Assembly (NCBI RefSeq): GCF_910578895.1
Contig: NZ_CAJTSC010000038.1
Location: forward strand, 1-31,376
Length of the DNA: 31,376 bases
Source: an uncultured Bacteroides sp.
GTDB lineage: Bacteria > Bacteroidota > Bacteroidia > Bacteroidales > Bacteroidaceae
Reading direction: 5' to 3'
Below, piece by piece: positions 24,604 to 31,376 of this stretch. The notes beneath the pieces were generated by a model that was given only the letters and a program-made list of their open reading frames with translations, made no database searches and was not told the origin of the DNA. How positions within the stretch are numbered: the first letter of the stretch is position 1; every line of letters begins with the position of its first letter. The position numbers and the translations under genes are program-made.

Positions 24604-24700
24604 GGGAGGGTTTCATCGGAAGATAAAACACCAAGTAACCATGACACCTGCGTTTCGAGCGAGTAAAACAAAATAACTGAAAAACTAAAAACTTAAAGAT

Positions 24701-25540
24701 ATGATTCTAATAGCAGACAGTGGTTCTACAAAGACCGATTGGTGTGTTGTAGAGAATGGACAACTTATCCGACAGATATACACGAAAGGAACCAACCCGT
24801 TCTTTCAGTCGGAAGAGGAAATCAGTAACGAGATTGCAACGGCACTGTTGCCCCAGTTGACAACCGACGCTTTGGATGCTGTATACTTCTACGGTGCGGG
24901 ATGCGGATTTCCCGATAAGATAGCCATGGTTCACCGTGCCATCACGAAACATCTCCGGGTAAAAGGAGAAGTGGAAGTAAACACGGACATGCTTGCAGCC
25001 GCCCGCGGGCTCTGCCAACACGAAGCCGGCATTGCCTGCATCATGGGCACGGGCTCCAATTCGTGCTATTATGACGGCAAGCAGATTGTGTCCAACGTCT
25101 CCCCGCTGGGCTTCATCCTCGGCGACGAGGGCAGCGGCGCCGTACTGGGCAAGTTGCTGGTGGGCGACATCCTGAAGAACCAGATGTCTCCCGAACTGAA
25201 GGAGAAATTCCTCACGCAATTCGACCTGACACCGGCGGACATCATCGACCGCGTCTACCGAAAGCCGTTCCCCAACCGTTTTCTGGCAAGCCTCTCCCCC
25301 TTCCTCGCACAGAACCTGGACGAGCCTTGCATACGCACGCTGGTGCTGGGAAGCTTCAAGGCGTTCCTCAAACGCAACGTCATGCAGTATGAGAACTACC
25401 GCGAGAACAAGGTGCACTTTATCGGCTCCGTAGCCTTCTACTACAAGGAAATACTGGCGGAAGCCGCCCGGGAAACCGGCATCCGGCTGGGCACTGTCAT
25501 CAAGAGCCCCATGGAAGGATTGATAGCTTATCACCGGTAA
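24701..25540 (+). CDS. murK: MurK-like N-acetylmuramate/N-acetylglucosamine kinase (BadF/BcrA ATPase family)
   Basis: ATP-dependent sugar kinase making MurNAc-6-P (and probably GlcNAc-6-P) in the cytoplasm. Seen: phosphate-1 motif DSGSTKTDW (6-14), NTD with D96 as the likely catalytic base, MGTGSNS (115-121) as phosphate-2, and LGDEGSGA (140-147). At 279 residues it is normal for the family. No signal peptide. The symbol rests on the murT-murK-murQ order and family; sequence alone cannot tell MurNAc from GlcNAc preference. It lies 85 bp before murQ. Confidence 0.82.
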   Translation: MILIADSGSTKTDWCVVENGQLIRQIYTKGTNPFFQSEEEISNEIATALLPQLTTDALDAVYFYGAGCGFPDKIAMVHRAITKHLRVKGEVEVNTDMLAAARGLCQHEAGIACIMGTGSNSCYYDGKQIVSNVSPLGFILGDEGSGAVLGKLLVGDILKNQMSPELKEKFLTQFDLTPADIIDRVYRKPFPNRFLASLSPFLAQNLDEPCIRTLVLGSFKAFLKRNVMQYENYRENKVHFIGSVAFYYKEILAEAARETGIRLGTVIKSPMEGLIAYHR

Positions 25541-25625
25541 GACGGCGGAAGCGGAAAAGAGAATGACAGATAGCATAATGATATAAACCGATTTAACATA
25601 CTTACTCAAAATAGTAAACAGCCTT

Positions 25626-26441
25626 ATGTTTGTAAAAATCTCAGAGCAACCTTCGCTCTACAACGACTTGGAGAAGAAGTCTGTCCGTGAACTGCTGGAA
25701 GACATCAACAGGGAAGACCAAAAAGTGGCGCTTGCCGTACAAAAGGCGATTCCGCAGATAGAGAAGTTAGTGACGCAAATCGTGCCCCGCATGAAACAAG
25801 GCGGACGCATCTTCTATATGGGAGCCGGCACCAGCGGGCGCCTCGGCGTGCTCGACGCTTCCGAGATACCCCCCACCTTCGGCATGCCGCCCACACTGAT
25901 TATCGGCCTGATAGCCGGTGGCGACACAGCCTTGCGCAATCCGGTGGAAAACGCGGAAGACGACATGCACCGCGGCTGGGAAGAACTGGTAGAGCGCAAC
26001 ATCACGGATAAGGACACGGTTATCGGCATCGCGGCATCCGGCACTACTCCTTACGTAATCGGCGCACTGCACGAAGCCCGCGAACATGGCATCCTGACCG
26101 GCTGCATCACCAGCAACCCCGATTCGCCGATGGCGGCAGAGTCCGATGTAGCCATCGAAATGATTGTAGGACCGGAATACGTTACGGGAAGTTCCCGCAT
26201 GAAATCGGGCACGGGGCAGAAGATGATTCTGAACATGATTACCACTTCCGTAATGATACAGCTGGGACGCGTGAAAGGCAATAAAATGGTGAATATGCAA
26301 CTCAGCAACAAGAAGCTGGTGGACCGCGGCACACGTATGCTGGTCGAAGAACTGGGACTTGACTACGGAAAGGCAAAGGCACTGCTGCTGATGCACGGCT
26401 CGGTGAAGAAGGCGGCGGATGCTTATCGTGCCAAGGAGTGA
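25626..26441 (+). CDS. murQ: N-acetylmuramic acid 6-phosphate etherase
   Basis: Cleaves the D-lactyl ether of MurNAc-6-P to give GlcNAc-6-P and D-lactate in the cytoplasm. Seen: SIS-fold signature YMGAGTSGRLGVLDASEIPP (64-83), with E80 matching the catalytic Glu83 of the E. coli enzyme, NAEDD with E111 matching the second acid/base Glu, and GPEYVTGSSRMKSGTGQK (about 187-204). At 271 residues it is somewhat shorter than E. coli MurQ (about 298), missing part of the C-terminal region. This gene anchors the function of the whole locus. The gap to the next gene (91 bp) ends in an A-rich, loosely 8-bp periodic stretch. Confidence 0.96.
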   Translation: MFVKISEQPSLYNDLEKKSVRELLEDINREDQKVALAVQKAIPQIEKLVTQIVPRMKQGGRIFYMGAGTSGRLGVLDASEIPPTFGMPPTLIIGLIAGGDTALRNPVENAEDDMHRGWEELVERNITDKDTVIGIAASGTTPYVIGALHEAREHGILTGCITSNPDSPMAAESDVAIEMIVGPEYVTGSSRMKSGTGQKMILNMITTSVMIQLGRVKGNKMVNMQLSNKKLVDRGTRMLVEELGLDYGKAKALLLMHGSVKKAADAYRAKE

Positions 26442-26532
26442 TGATTTCCGGATTTGCCACAGGCAAGGCAAAGCATCACAACGATTTCAGACAGAAGAAC
26501 AAAAGAACAAATAAAGAATAAAAACATATAGC

Positions 26533-28479
26533 ATGAAAATACTTACCGGTATCCTTTTACTTCTGTTCGGCATGCAAGCTGCCGGCGCACAGCCGTTGCA
26601 GCGTGTAGCCCCCGAGCAGGTGGGCATGGACTCCCGCAAGCTGATGTATGCCGATGAAGCCATTGAAGCTGCCATTGCCGACAAACAAATTCCCGGCGCC
26701 GTGCTCGCAGTAGTGCGTAACGGCAAAATGGCATACCTGAAAGCATACGGCAACAAACGGGTCTATCCCACTACGGAGCCTATGACCGTAAACACCGTTT
26801 TCGACATGGCATCTTGCAGCAAGTCCATGTCCACCGCCGTGTGTGCCCTCATTTTGGCAGAGCGCGGAAAGATACGGTTGCTCGACCCCGTCAGCCTCTA
26901 CATCCCCGGCTTCAAGAACTGGACAAGCGAAGACGGGAAAGAGACAAAGACCATCCGCATAGCCGACCTGCTGACACACACTTCCGGCCTGCCGCCCTAC
27001 GCTCCGGTAGCGGAGTTGGAGAAGAAGTACGGTTCTCCCAACCCTGCCGGACTGATGGAGTACATCGCCGGATGCCCGCGCAACTTCAAGCCGCAAACGG
27101 ACTTCAACTACAGTTGCCTCAACTTCATCACCCTGCAACACATCATTGAAACCGTGAGCGGACAATCCTTGCGCGACTTCGCCCGCGAAAACATCTTCGA
27201 CGTATTAGGCATGGACCATACCGATTATCTCCCCTGCCGACGCGACAAAGACGGAAAATGGGTGACAATAGCGGACGATGAGACAAGAGAACAAGGAAAC
27301 AAGAAGACAAGGAGACAAGGAGACAAGAAGAATAACGGCGCAGCCAATTCCCAATTCCCAATTCCCAATTCTAAATTCTCAATTCTCAATTCCCAATTAA
27401 AGGAAATTGCCCCGACAGAAAAACAGCCCGACGGGCAAGTGCTCTGCGGCCAGGTGCACGACCCGCTTGCACGCATCATGAACGGCGGCATCAGCGGCAA
27501 TGCAGGCGTATTCTCCTGCGCGGAAGACATCGCCGTGCTTTGCGCCGCCCTGCAGAACGGCGGCGAATGGAACGGACGGCGTATCCTCAGCCCGCAAGGC
27601 GTAAAGGCGATGCGCAGCGTACCTCGTGCAACAGCCGGTTTGGGACGTTCCTTGGGATGGGACGTATTCACCGCATACGCTTCGAACAACGGTGACTTCT
27701 TCGGTCCGAACACGTATGGGCATACGGGCTACACCGGCACATCCATCGTTATCGACCCCGACAACGACACTTCCGTCATCCTGCTGATCAATGCCGTACA
27801 TCCCGAAGACGGGCACAGCGTAGTGCGCCTGCGCTCGCTGGTTGCCAACGCAGTGGCATCTTCCCTGTATCCCGCCCCACGCACCTATACGGAGCATTAC
27901 TACAAACGCTTCCTCCGGTTTATGGACGAACCGGCAATCGGCAGCAAGGACATCGTAATGTTGGGCAACAGCCTGACGGAGAACGGCGGCGACTGGGCGG
28001 CACGTCTCGGCAACAAGCATGTGCGCAACCGTGGCATTATCGGCGATGAGGTGATGGGCGTCTACGACCGCCTGCACCAGATACTGCCGGGACATCCCGC
28101 CAAACTGTTCCTGCTTATCGGCGTGAACGACATTTCCCACGACCTGGCAGCCGACAGCATTGTCAAGATGATTCGCACGACCGTAGAGCGCATCCAACGA
28201 GAGTCTCCCGACACCCGGCTCTACCTGCAAAGCCTGCTGCCCATCAACGAAAGCTTCGGCCGCTACAAAAGGCTGACGGGAAAGACCGGCATGATACCCG
28301 AAATCAACCGACAACTGGAAACGCTTGCCAAAGAAAAAGGCGTGACGTACATCAACCTCTTCCCGCTGTTCACGGAAAAAGGCAGCAACGTGCTGCGTGC
28401 CGACCTGACCAACGACGGATTGCACCTGAAGGAAGAGGGGTATAAGATATGGGTGAAAGCCATCAAGGATAAGATTTAG
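26533..28479 (+). CDS. Secreted class C beta-lactamase-fold serine hydrolase fused to an SGNH/GDSL hydrolase
   Basis: Seen: signal peptide MKILTGILLLLFGMQAAGAQ; beta-lactamase-like domain (about 22-435) with S94-x-x-K97 (SCSK), Y193-S-C195 where many relatives have YxN, and H397-T-G399; then an SGNH domain (about 465-648) with GNS (S480), G of the GIIGDE block, GVND (N532) and D628-x-x-H631 (DGLH). The first domain could be an amidase or esterase: B. subtilis AmiE (YbbE), encoded with murQ and namZ, and E. coli YfeW, encoded beside murQ, belong to this fold. The second could remove O-acetyl groups from muramate (inference). Residues 250-290, just before IAPTEKQ, are repeat-encoded. It is the last gene of the operon. 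Confidence 0.85.
   Translation: MKILTGILLLLFGMQAAGAQPLQRVAPEQVGMDSRKLMYADEAIEAAIADKQIPGAVLAVVRNGKMAYLKAYGNKRVYPTTEPMTVNTVFDMASCSKSMSTAVCALILAERGKIRLLDPVSLYIPGFKNWTSEDGKETKTIRIADLLTHTSGLPPYAPVAELEKKYGSPNPAGLMEYIAGCPRNFKPQTDFNYSCLNFITLQHIIETVSGQSLRDFARENIFDVLGMDHTDYLPCRRDKDGKWVTIADDETREQGNKKTRRQGDKKNNGAANSQFPIPNSKFSILNSQLKEIAPTEKQPDGQVLCGQVHDPLARIMNGGISGNAGVFSCAEDIAVLCAALQNGGEWNGRRILSPQGVKAMRSVPRATAGLGRSLGWDVFTAYASNNGDFFGPNTYGHTGYTGTSIVIDPDNDTSVILLINAVHPEDGHSVVRLRSLVANAVASSLYPAPRTYTEHYYKRFLRFMDEPAIGSKDIVMLGNSLTENGGDWAARLGNKHVRNRGIIGDEVMGVYDRLHQILPGHPAKLFLLIGVNDISHDLAADSIVKMIRTTVERIQRESPDTRLYLQSLLPINESFGRYKRLTGKTGMIPEINRQLETLAKEKGVTYINLFPLFTEKGSNVLRADLTNDGLHLKEEGYKIWVKAIKDKI
27280..27400 (+). 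repeat. Composite tandem repeat inside the serine hydrolase gene (8-bp x7, then 7-bp x8)
   Basis: 27280-27335: GAGACAAG, AGAACAAG, GAAACAAG, AAGACAAG, GAGACAAG, GAGACAAG, AAGAATAA. 27345-27400: CAATTCC x3, CAATTCT, AAATTCT, CAATTCT, CAATTCC, CAATTAA. They are joined by CGGCGCAGC. The frame stays open and codes for about 41 low-complexity residues (250-290; includes TRRQGDKKNNG and NSQFPIPNSKFS). Confidence 0.85.
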
Positions 28480-28480
28480 C

Positions 28481-28655
28481 GGAGAAGAGAGTTCAGGACT
28501 CCCTTATTAACAAAGTCGAGGATGTGTCGAAACTCTCTTATTAGCCAAATCACCCCTGCCACAGATATCTATGGTAGGGGTGATTTGTATGTTTGAGGTG
28601 TTTCGACACACTCTCGACTTATATATTTGGGGTGTTTGGACACCCTCCTGACGTC
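28481..28655. repeat. Nested direct and inverted repeats between convergent genes
   Basis: Inverted arms 28515-28533 and 28600-28618 match at 17 of 19 positions and enclose the hairpin at 28546-28587. Outside them, ACTCCCTTATTAAC (28498) and ACTCTCTTATTAGC (28532) repeat 34 bp apart on the left, and GGTGTTTCGACAC (28597) and GGTGTTTGGACAC (28631) repeat 34 bp apart on the right. No gene is visible here. Confidence 0.75.
28546..28587. terminator. Long hairpin, likely bidirectional terminator
   Basis: A 16-bp stem (28546-28561 with 28572-28587; 15 Watson-Crick pairs and one G-T) around a short AGATATCT-containing loop. It sits between the end of the serine hydrolase (+) and the FKBP-like gene (-). 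It has only a weak T-run, so the terminator role rests mainly on position. Confidence 0.55.
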
Positions 28656-28705
28656 TTTAACTCCACACGGAGCGGAGCGAATATAACCCGTGTAAATGCC
28701 AGGCT

Positions 28706-29374
28706 CTAATCGTCAGTCCCGGCAATACCATTCAGATACACATCAAATGTCAGGGATGAATAGCCCAAAATAGTAGAACTTCCGCTTGAACCATACGCGC
28801 TTTGCCAGGGGATATACAACATCCAGCGCTCACCCGCCCGCATATACTGCAAAGCCCATGTCCATCCTGCAATGCTACCCGATACGGCAAATTCGGCAGA
28901 AGAGTCGAACACAGTGGGCCATTTAGACCCGGAAGGGTTTTCAAGCAGAGGCAACGGTTCGGACAAAGGCAACGGGATATCGCGATCCGTCGCCCCAAAA
29001 CCCTCAAAGTTGCCGTCAAACCTATCTCCCGTGATAAGCGTGCCATGATAGAAAACACTTACCTTTTCCGTATACAACGGATATGCTCCGTCGTCACTTT
29101 TCCACAACTTCTTGCAATAGACATATTGGGGATTGGCACTGGTGCTTTCGGTCTCAACCTTTATGGCATACAGTTTCCCTATTTCCATATTCTCCGCGCC
29201 TGTCCGTGAGGTCACGATATTATCGCCAACCTTGCTTTTTATCGAATCGATAAAAGCTTCATTACGCAGTTGCCAGTTATCATACTTTCCACCTTCCTGC
29301 ACTTCTTCGCAAGCCACAAACGCACCTGCCACGAACAGCAAGAAAGGCAAAAACAAAAGGAACGGTCTCTTCAT
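28706..29374 (-). CDS. FKBP-like (DUF4827-type) lipoprotein
   Basis: 222 residues. Seen: lipoprotein signal peptide with lipobox ending in C22 (AFVAC), and a C-terminal FKBP-like fold: VSVFYHGTLITGDRFDGNF (105-123), GSIAGWTWALQYMRAGERWM (167-186), IPWQSAYG (188-195), then TILGYSSLTFDVYL. FKBPs are peptidyl-prolyl isomerases. Here the DGxxFDSS-type segment is spread over an insertion, so catalytic activity is uncertain. As a lipoprotein it should be membrane-anchored. It lies 98 bp downstream of glyS on the same strand and may share its transcript; it is unrelated to the salvage operon. Confidence 0.8.
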   Translation of the reverse strand: MKRPFLLFLPFLLFVAGAFVACEEVQEGGKYDNWQLRNEAFIDSIKSKVGDNIVTSRTGAENMEIGKLYAIKVETESTSANPQYVYCKKLWKSDDGAYPLYTEKVSVFYHGTLITGDRFDGNFEGFGATDRDIPLPLSEPLPLLENPSGSKWPTVFDSSAEFAVSGSIAGWTWALQYMRAGERWMLYIPWQSAYGSSGSSTILGYSSLTFDVYLNGIAGTDD

Positions 29375-29410
29375 CTACTTATAAATTACGGGGATTACTA
29401 CTATTCATAT

Positions 29411-29452
29411 CTGCCATGAAGGCATACCGGACTGTCATGGAGACATGCCGGC
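29411..29452. repeat. Two 21-bp repeats with compensated inverted arms
   Basis: 29411-29431 and 29432-29452 match at 16 of 21 positions. Each contains an inverted repeat: TGCC-ATGAA-GGCA in the first and TGTC-ATGGA-GACA in the second, so a C-to-T change in one arm is matched by G-to-A in the other. It lies between glyS and the FKBP-like gene. Confidence 0.6.
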
Positions 29453-29472
29453 ACCCACAGGCAGACTGTCTC

Positions 29473-31014
29473 TTATTGCAGCGTCTTCAGCAACGACGTA
29501 ATGCTTACGCGGTCTGCAATGATATTGTTCAGTTCGGAGATAGCCACACGCTCCTGCTGCATGGTGTCGCGGTTGCGCAATGTCACGCAGTTGTCCTCCA
29601 ATGTCTGATGGTCTACGGTCACGCAGTACGGGGTACCGATGGCATCCTGGCGGCGGTAGCGCTTGCCAATACTGTCTTTCTCGTCATACTGGCAGTTGAA
29701 GTGGAACTTCAGGCTGTCGATAATCTCGCGCGCCTTTTCGGGCAGACCGTCTTTCTTCACCAACGGCATGACAGCCAGTTTCACCGGAGCCAATGCGGCA
29801 GGCAGTTTCAGGACAACGCGGCTTTCGCCGTTCTCCAGCTGCTCCTCGCAATAAGATGCCGACATGATGCTGAGGAACATGCGGTCTACACCGATAGAAG
29901 TCTCGATGACGTACGGAGTATAGCTTTCGTTGGTTTCCGGGTCGAAATACTTGATGTTCTTGCCGGAGTATTTCTCGTGTTGCGACAAGTCGAAGTTCGT
30001 ACGGCTGTGGATACCCTCCACCTCCTTGAAGCCGAAAGGCATCAGGAACTCGATGTCGGTAGCGGCGTTGGCATAGTGGGCCAGCTTGTCGTGGTCGTGA
30101 TAACGGTAGTGGTCGTCGCCGAAGCCCAATGCCTTGTGCCATTTCAGGCGCGTCTCCTTCCAAGCCTTGAACCAGTCGAGCTCGGTGCCCGGTTTCACAA
30201 AGAACTGCATTTCCATCTGCTCGAACTCGCGCATGCGGAAGATGAACTGGCGTGCCACGATTTCGTTACGGAAAGCCTTACCGATTTGCGCGATGCCGAA
30301 AGGAATCTTCATGCGGCCTGTCTTCTGCACATTCAGGTAGTTCACGAAGATGCCCTGAGCCGTTTCCGGACGAAGATAAACCTTCATCGCACCATCCGAT
30401 GTAGAACCCATTTCGGTAGAGAACATCAGGTTGAACTGACGGACTTCCGTCCAGTTCTTCGTGCCGCTGATGGGGCAGACAATCTCCTCGTCCAGGATAA
30501 TCTGGCGGAGTTCTTCCAGGTTGCCGTCGTTCAGCGCCTGCGCAAAACGTTGGTGCAAGGCATCACGCTTCGCCTGATACTCCAACACACGTCCGTTTGT
30601 GCTACGGAACTGCGCCTCGTCAAAAGCCTCACCGAAACGCTTGGCGGCTTTCGCCACTTCCTTGTTTATCTTGTCGTCGTATTTGGCGAGCTGGTCTTCA
30701 ATCAACACATCGGCACGGTAACGCTTCTTGGAGTCGCGGTTATCAATCAGAGGGTCGTTGAACGCATCCACGTGTCCGCTTGCCTTCCAAATCGTGGGGT
30801 GCATGAAGATAGCGGAGTCGATGCCGACAATGTTCTCGTGCAGCAGCACCATGCTCTGCCACCAGTATTGTTTGATGTTGTTTTTCAGTTCCACACCCAT
30901 CTGGCCGTAATCGTATACGGCTCCCAGTCCGTCGTAGATGTCGCTGGAAGGGAACACAAATCCGTATTCCTTGCAGTGTGATACGAGTTTCTTAAAAACG
31001 TCTTCTTGTGCCAT
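29473..31014 (-). CDS. glyS: Glycine--tRNA ligase, single-chain dimeric type
   Basis: Charges tRNA-Gly in the cytoplasm. Seen: class II motif 1 region HPTIWKASGH (72-81), LRPETAQGIFV (214-224), motif 2 FRNEI...FRMREFEQMEMQFF (248-272), and IGVDR in the motif 3 region, followed by an anticodon-binding domain to residue 513. This is the homodimeric (archaeal/eukaryote-like) form, usual in Bacteroidetes, not the alpha2beta2 GlyQ/GlyS form of E. coli. The ATG at 31012-31014 gives MAQEDVFKKLVSH, and a promoter lies about 50 bp upstream. A housekeeping gene that marks the end of the accessory-like operon. Confidence 0.96.
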   Translation of the reverse strand: MAQEDVFKKLVSHCKEYGFVFPSSDIYDGLGAVYDYGQMGVELKNNIKQYWWQSMVLLHENIVGIDSAIFMHPTIWKASGHVDAFNDPLIDNRDSKKRYRADVLIEDQLAKYDDKINKEVAKAAKRFGEAFDEAQFRSTNGRVLEYQAKRDALHQRFAQALNDGNLEELRQIILDEEIVCPISGTKNWTEVRQFNLMFSTEMGSTSDGAMKVYLRPETAQGIFVNYLNVQKTGRMKIPFGIAQIGKAFRNEIVARQFIFRMREFEQMEMQFFVKPGTELDWFKAWKETRLKWHKALGFGDDHYRYHDHDKLAHYANAATDIEFLMPFGFKEVEGIHSRTNFDLSQHEKYSGKNIKYFDPETNESYTPYVIETSIGVDRMFLSIMSASYCEEQLENGESRVVLKLPAALAPVKLAVMPLVKKDGLPEKAREIIDSLKFHFNCQYDEKDSIGKRYRRQDAIGTPYCVTVDHQTLEDNCVTLRNRDTMQQERVAISELNNIIADRVSITSLLKTLQ

Positions 31015-31065
31015 TTCTGTTGTATCTTAATTAATTTGAAATCTTCATTTAGATAAAAAGCGCCA

Positions 31066-31098
31066 CAAAGATAGGGATTTATCTTATAAATAGGACAA
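31066..31098 (-). promoter_or_regulatory. Putative promoter of glyS
   Basis: On the minus strand, TATCTTTG (complement of 31066-31073) matches TAnnTTTG exactly, with TTG (complement of 31096-31098) about 22 bp further upstream as the -33 element. The -7 element is identical to that before the first namZ. Confidence 0.6.
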
Positions 31099-31144
31099 CA
31101 GGGGTATTAATTTATCTTATTCACGCACGGCTCTTTCATTTACG

Positions 31145-31180
31145 GGAGCTACAGGAGTTAGAGAAGTTAAAGAAGTTGGA
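31145..31180 (+). repeat. Four degenerate 9-bp tandem units (GAAGTTARA type)
   Basis: GGAGCTACA, GGAGTTAGA, GAAGTTAAA, GAAGTTGGA in register, directly followed by the hairpin at 31181. Confidence 0.7.
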
Positions 31181-31222
31181 GCCGATACTCTTGCGTATAT
31201 GTTTACGGAAGTATCGGCTTTT
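31181..31222 (+). terminator. Orphan hairpin with T-run upstream of glyS
   Basis: GCCGATACT (31181-31189) pairs with AGTATCGGC (31210-31218), with an inner CGTA/TACG pairing, then TTTT (31219-31222). It has the form of a + strand terminator, but no + strand gene precedes it here. It may end a short unannotated transcript or simply be part of the repeat block. Confidence 0.4.
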
Positions 31223-31304
31223 AATTCCTGTCCCGAAGGGTGATGACTCTCTCCGGTTCCCGCAAGTCCTTCCCCCGTGACCGACAGCATCTTTTTCCTC
31301 GGAT

Positions 31305-31376
31305 GTTCCCATCTAATTGGGAACGTGTTCCCTGCAAGTTGGGAACATATTCCCAATGAGGAGGGAACGCGTTCCC
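31305..31376. repeat. Palindromic array, exact 22-bp period (GGGAAC..GTTCCC), runs off the window
   Basis: 14-bp palindromes at 31319, 31341 and 31363 (GGGAACGTGTTCCC, GGGAACATATTCCC, GGGAACGCGTTCCC), with a lone right arm GTTCCC at 31305-31310 still in phase. Spacers are 8 bp (TGCAAGTT, AATGAGGA). Arm length, 2-bp centre, spacer length and period are the same as in the array at 15092-15193, but the palindrome sequence is unrelated. The rest of 31223-31304 shows no gene. Confidence 0.88.

Noticed and set aside
26493..26524. 8-bp repeat before the serine hydrolase (AGAAGAAC, AAAAGAAC, ...)
   Set aside because: Too A-rich and degenerate after two units to separate from ordinary A-rich spacer.
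29416..30981. 521-residue open frame on the + strand opposite glyS
   Set aside because: Exact antisense shadow of a conserved synthetase; the translation shows no recognisable family. The same holds for the other long antisense frames, for example 8551-9522, 10666-11751 and 27397-28425.
31117..31356. 79-residue open frame on the minus strand
   Set aside because: It runs through the 9-bp repeats, the hairpin and the palindromic array; composition reflects the repeats and no domain is recognisable.

Overview
The window looks like chromosome from Bacteroides or a close relative in the Bacteroidales. Evidence: a SusC/SusD pair, a -7 promoter element of the TAnnTTTG type, weak or absent Shine-Dalgarno sequences, a single-chain glycyl-tRNA synthetase, and the many degenerate 7-9 bp tandem repeats between genes. 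No rRNA, tRNA, CRISPR array, insertion sequence or prophage gene was seen.

Layout. (1) 147-5561: susC-susD outer-membrane import pair, closed by a strong hairpin terminator (5600-5636). (2) 5845-28479: fourteen genes on the + strand, mostly 12-90 bp apart, starting from a good promoter at 5787-5814. They read as a peptidoglycan / N-acetylmuramic acid (MurNAc) salvage locus: NamZ-type exo-muramidase, Na+/solute symporter, zinc amidase with a golvesin-like insertion, metallophosphoesterase-PQQ fusion, two-domain GT2, GalT/HIT-like DUF4922 enzyme, SpoIID/LytB protein, AmpG-like permease, second NamZ, GlcD-GlcF-type FAD/Fe-S oxidoreductase, MurT-like membrane protein, MurK-like kinase, MurQ etherase, and a beta-lactamase-fold/SGNH hydrolase. 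(3) 28481-28655: nested repeat between convergent genes. (4) 28706-31014 on the - strand: FKBP-like lipoprotein and glycyl-tRNA synthetase. (5) 31015-31376: promoter, repeats and a palindromic array, no gene.

How the genes fit together (inference from families and order). SusCD may bring cell-wall fragments across the outer membrane. The secreted amidase, the two NamZ enzymes and the secreted serine hydrolase would strip peptides and release MurNAc in the periplasm. The SSS symporter, AmpG and MurT would carry products inward. MurK phosphorylates MurNAc and MurQ splits MurNAc-6-P into GlcNAc-6-P plus D-lactate. The FAD/Fe-S protein, which overlaps murT by ATGA, is well placed to oxidise that D-lactate.

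The least explained part is the GT2 / DUF4922 / SpoIID trio at 13595-17573. None has a visible signal peptide, although SpoIID/LytB proteins normally act on peptidoglycan outside the cytoplasm.

A second theme is repeat DNA. Two arrays (15092-15193 and 31305-31376) share one architecture, a 14-bp palindrome plus an 8-bp spacer with an exact 22-bp period, but have different palindrome sequences. Other short repeats sit inside coding genes without breaking frame (SpoIID, the FAD/Fe-S protein, the serine hydrolase). All positions come from reading the sequence; no database search or structure prediction was run.
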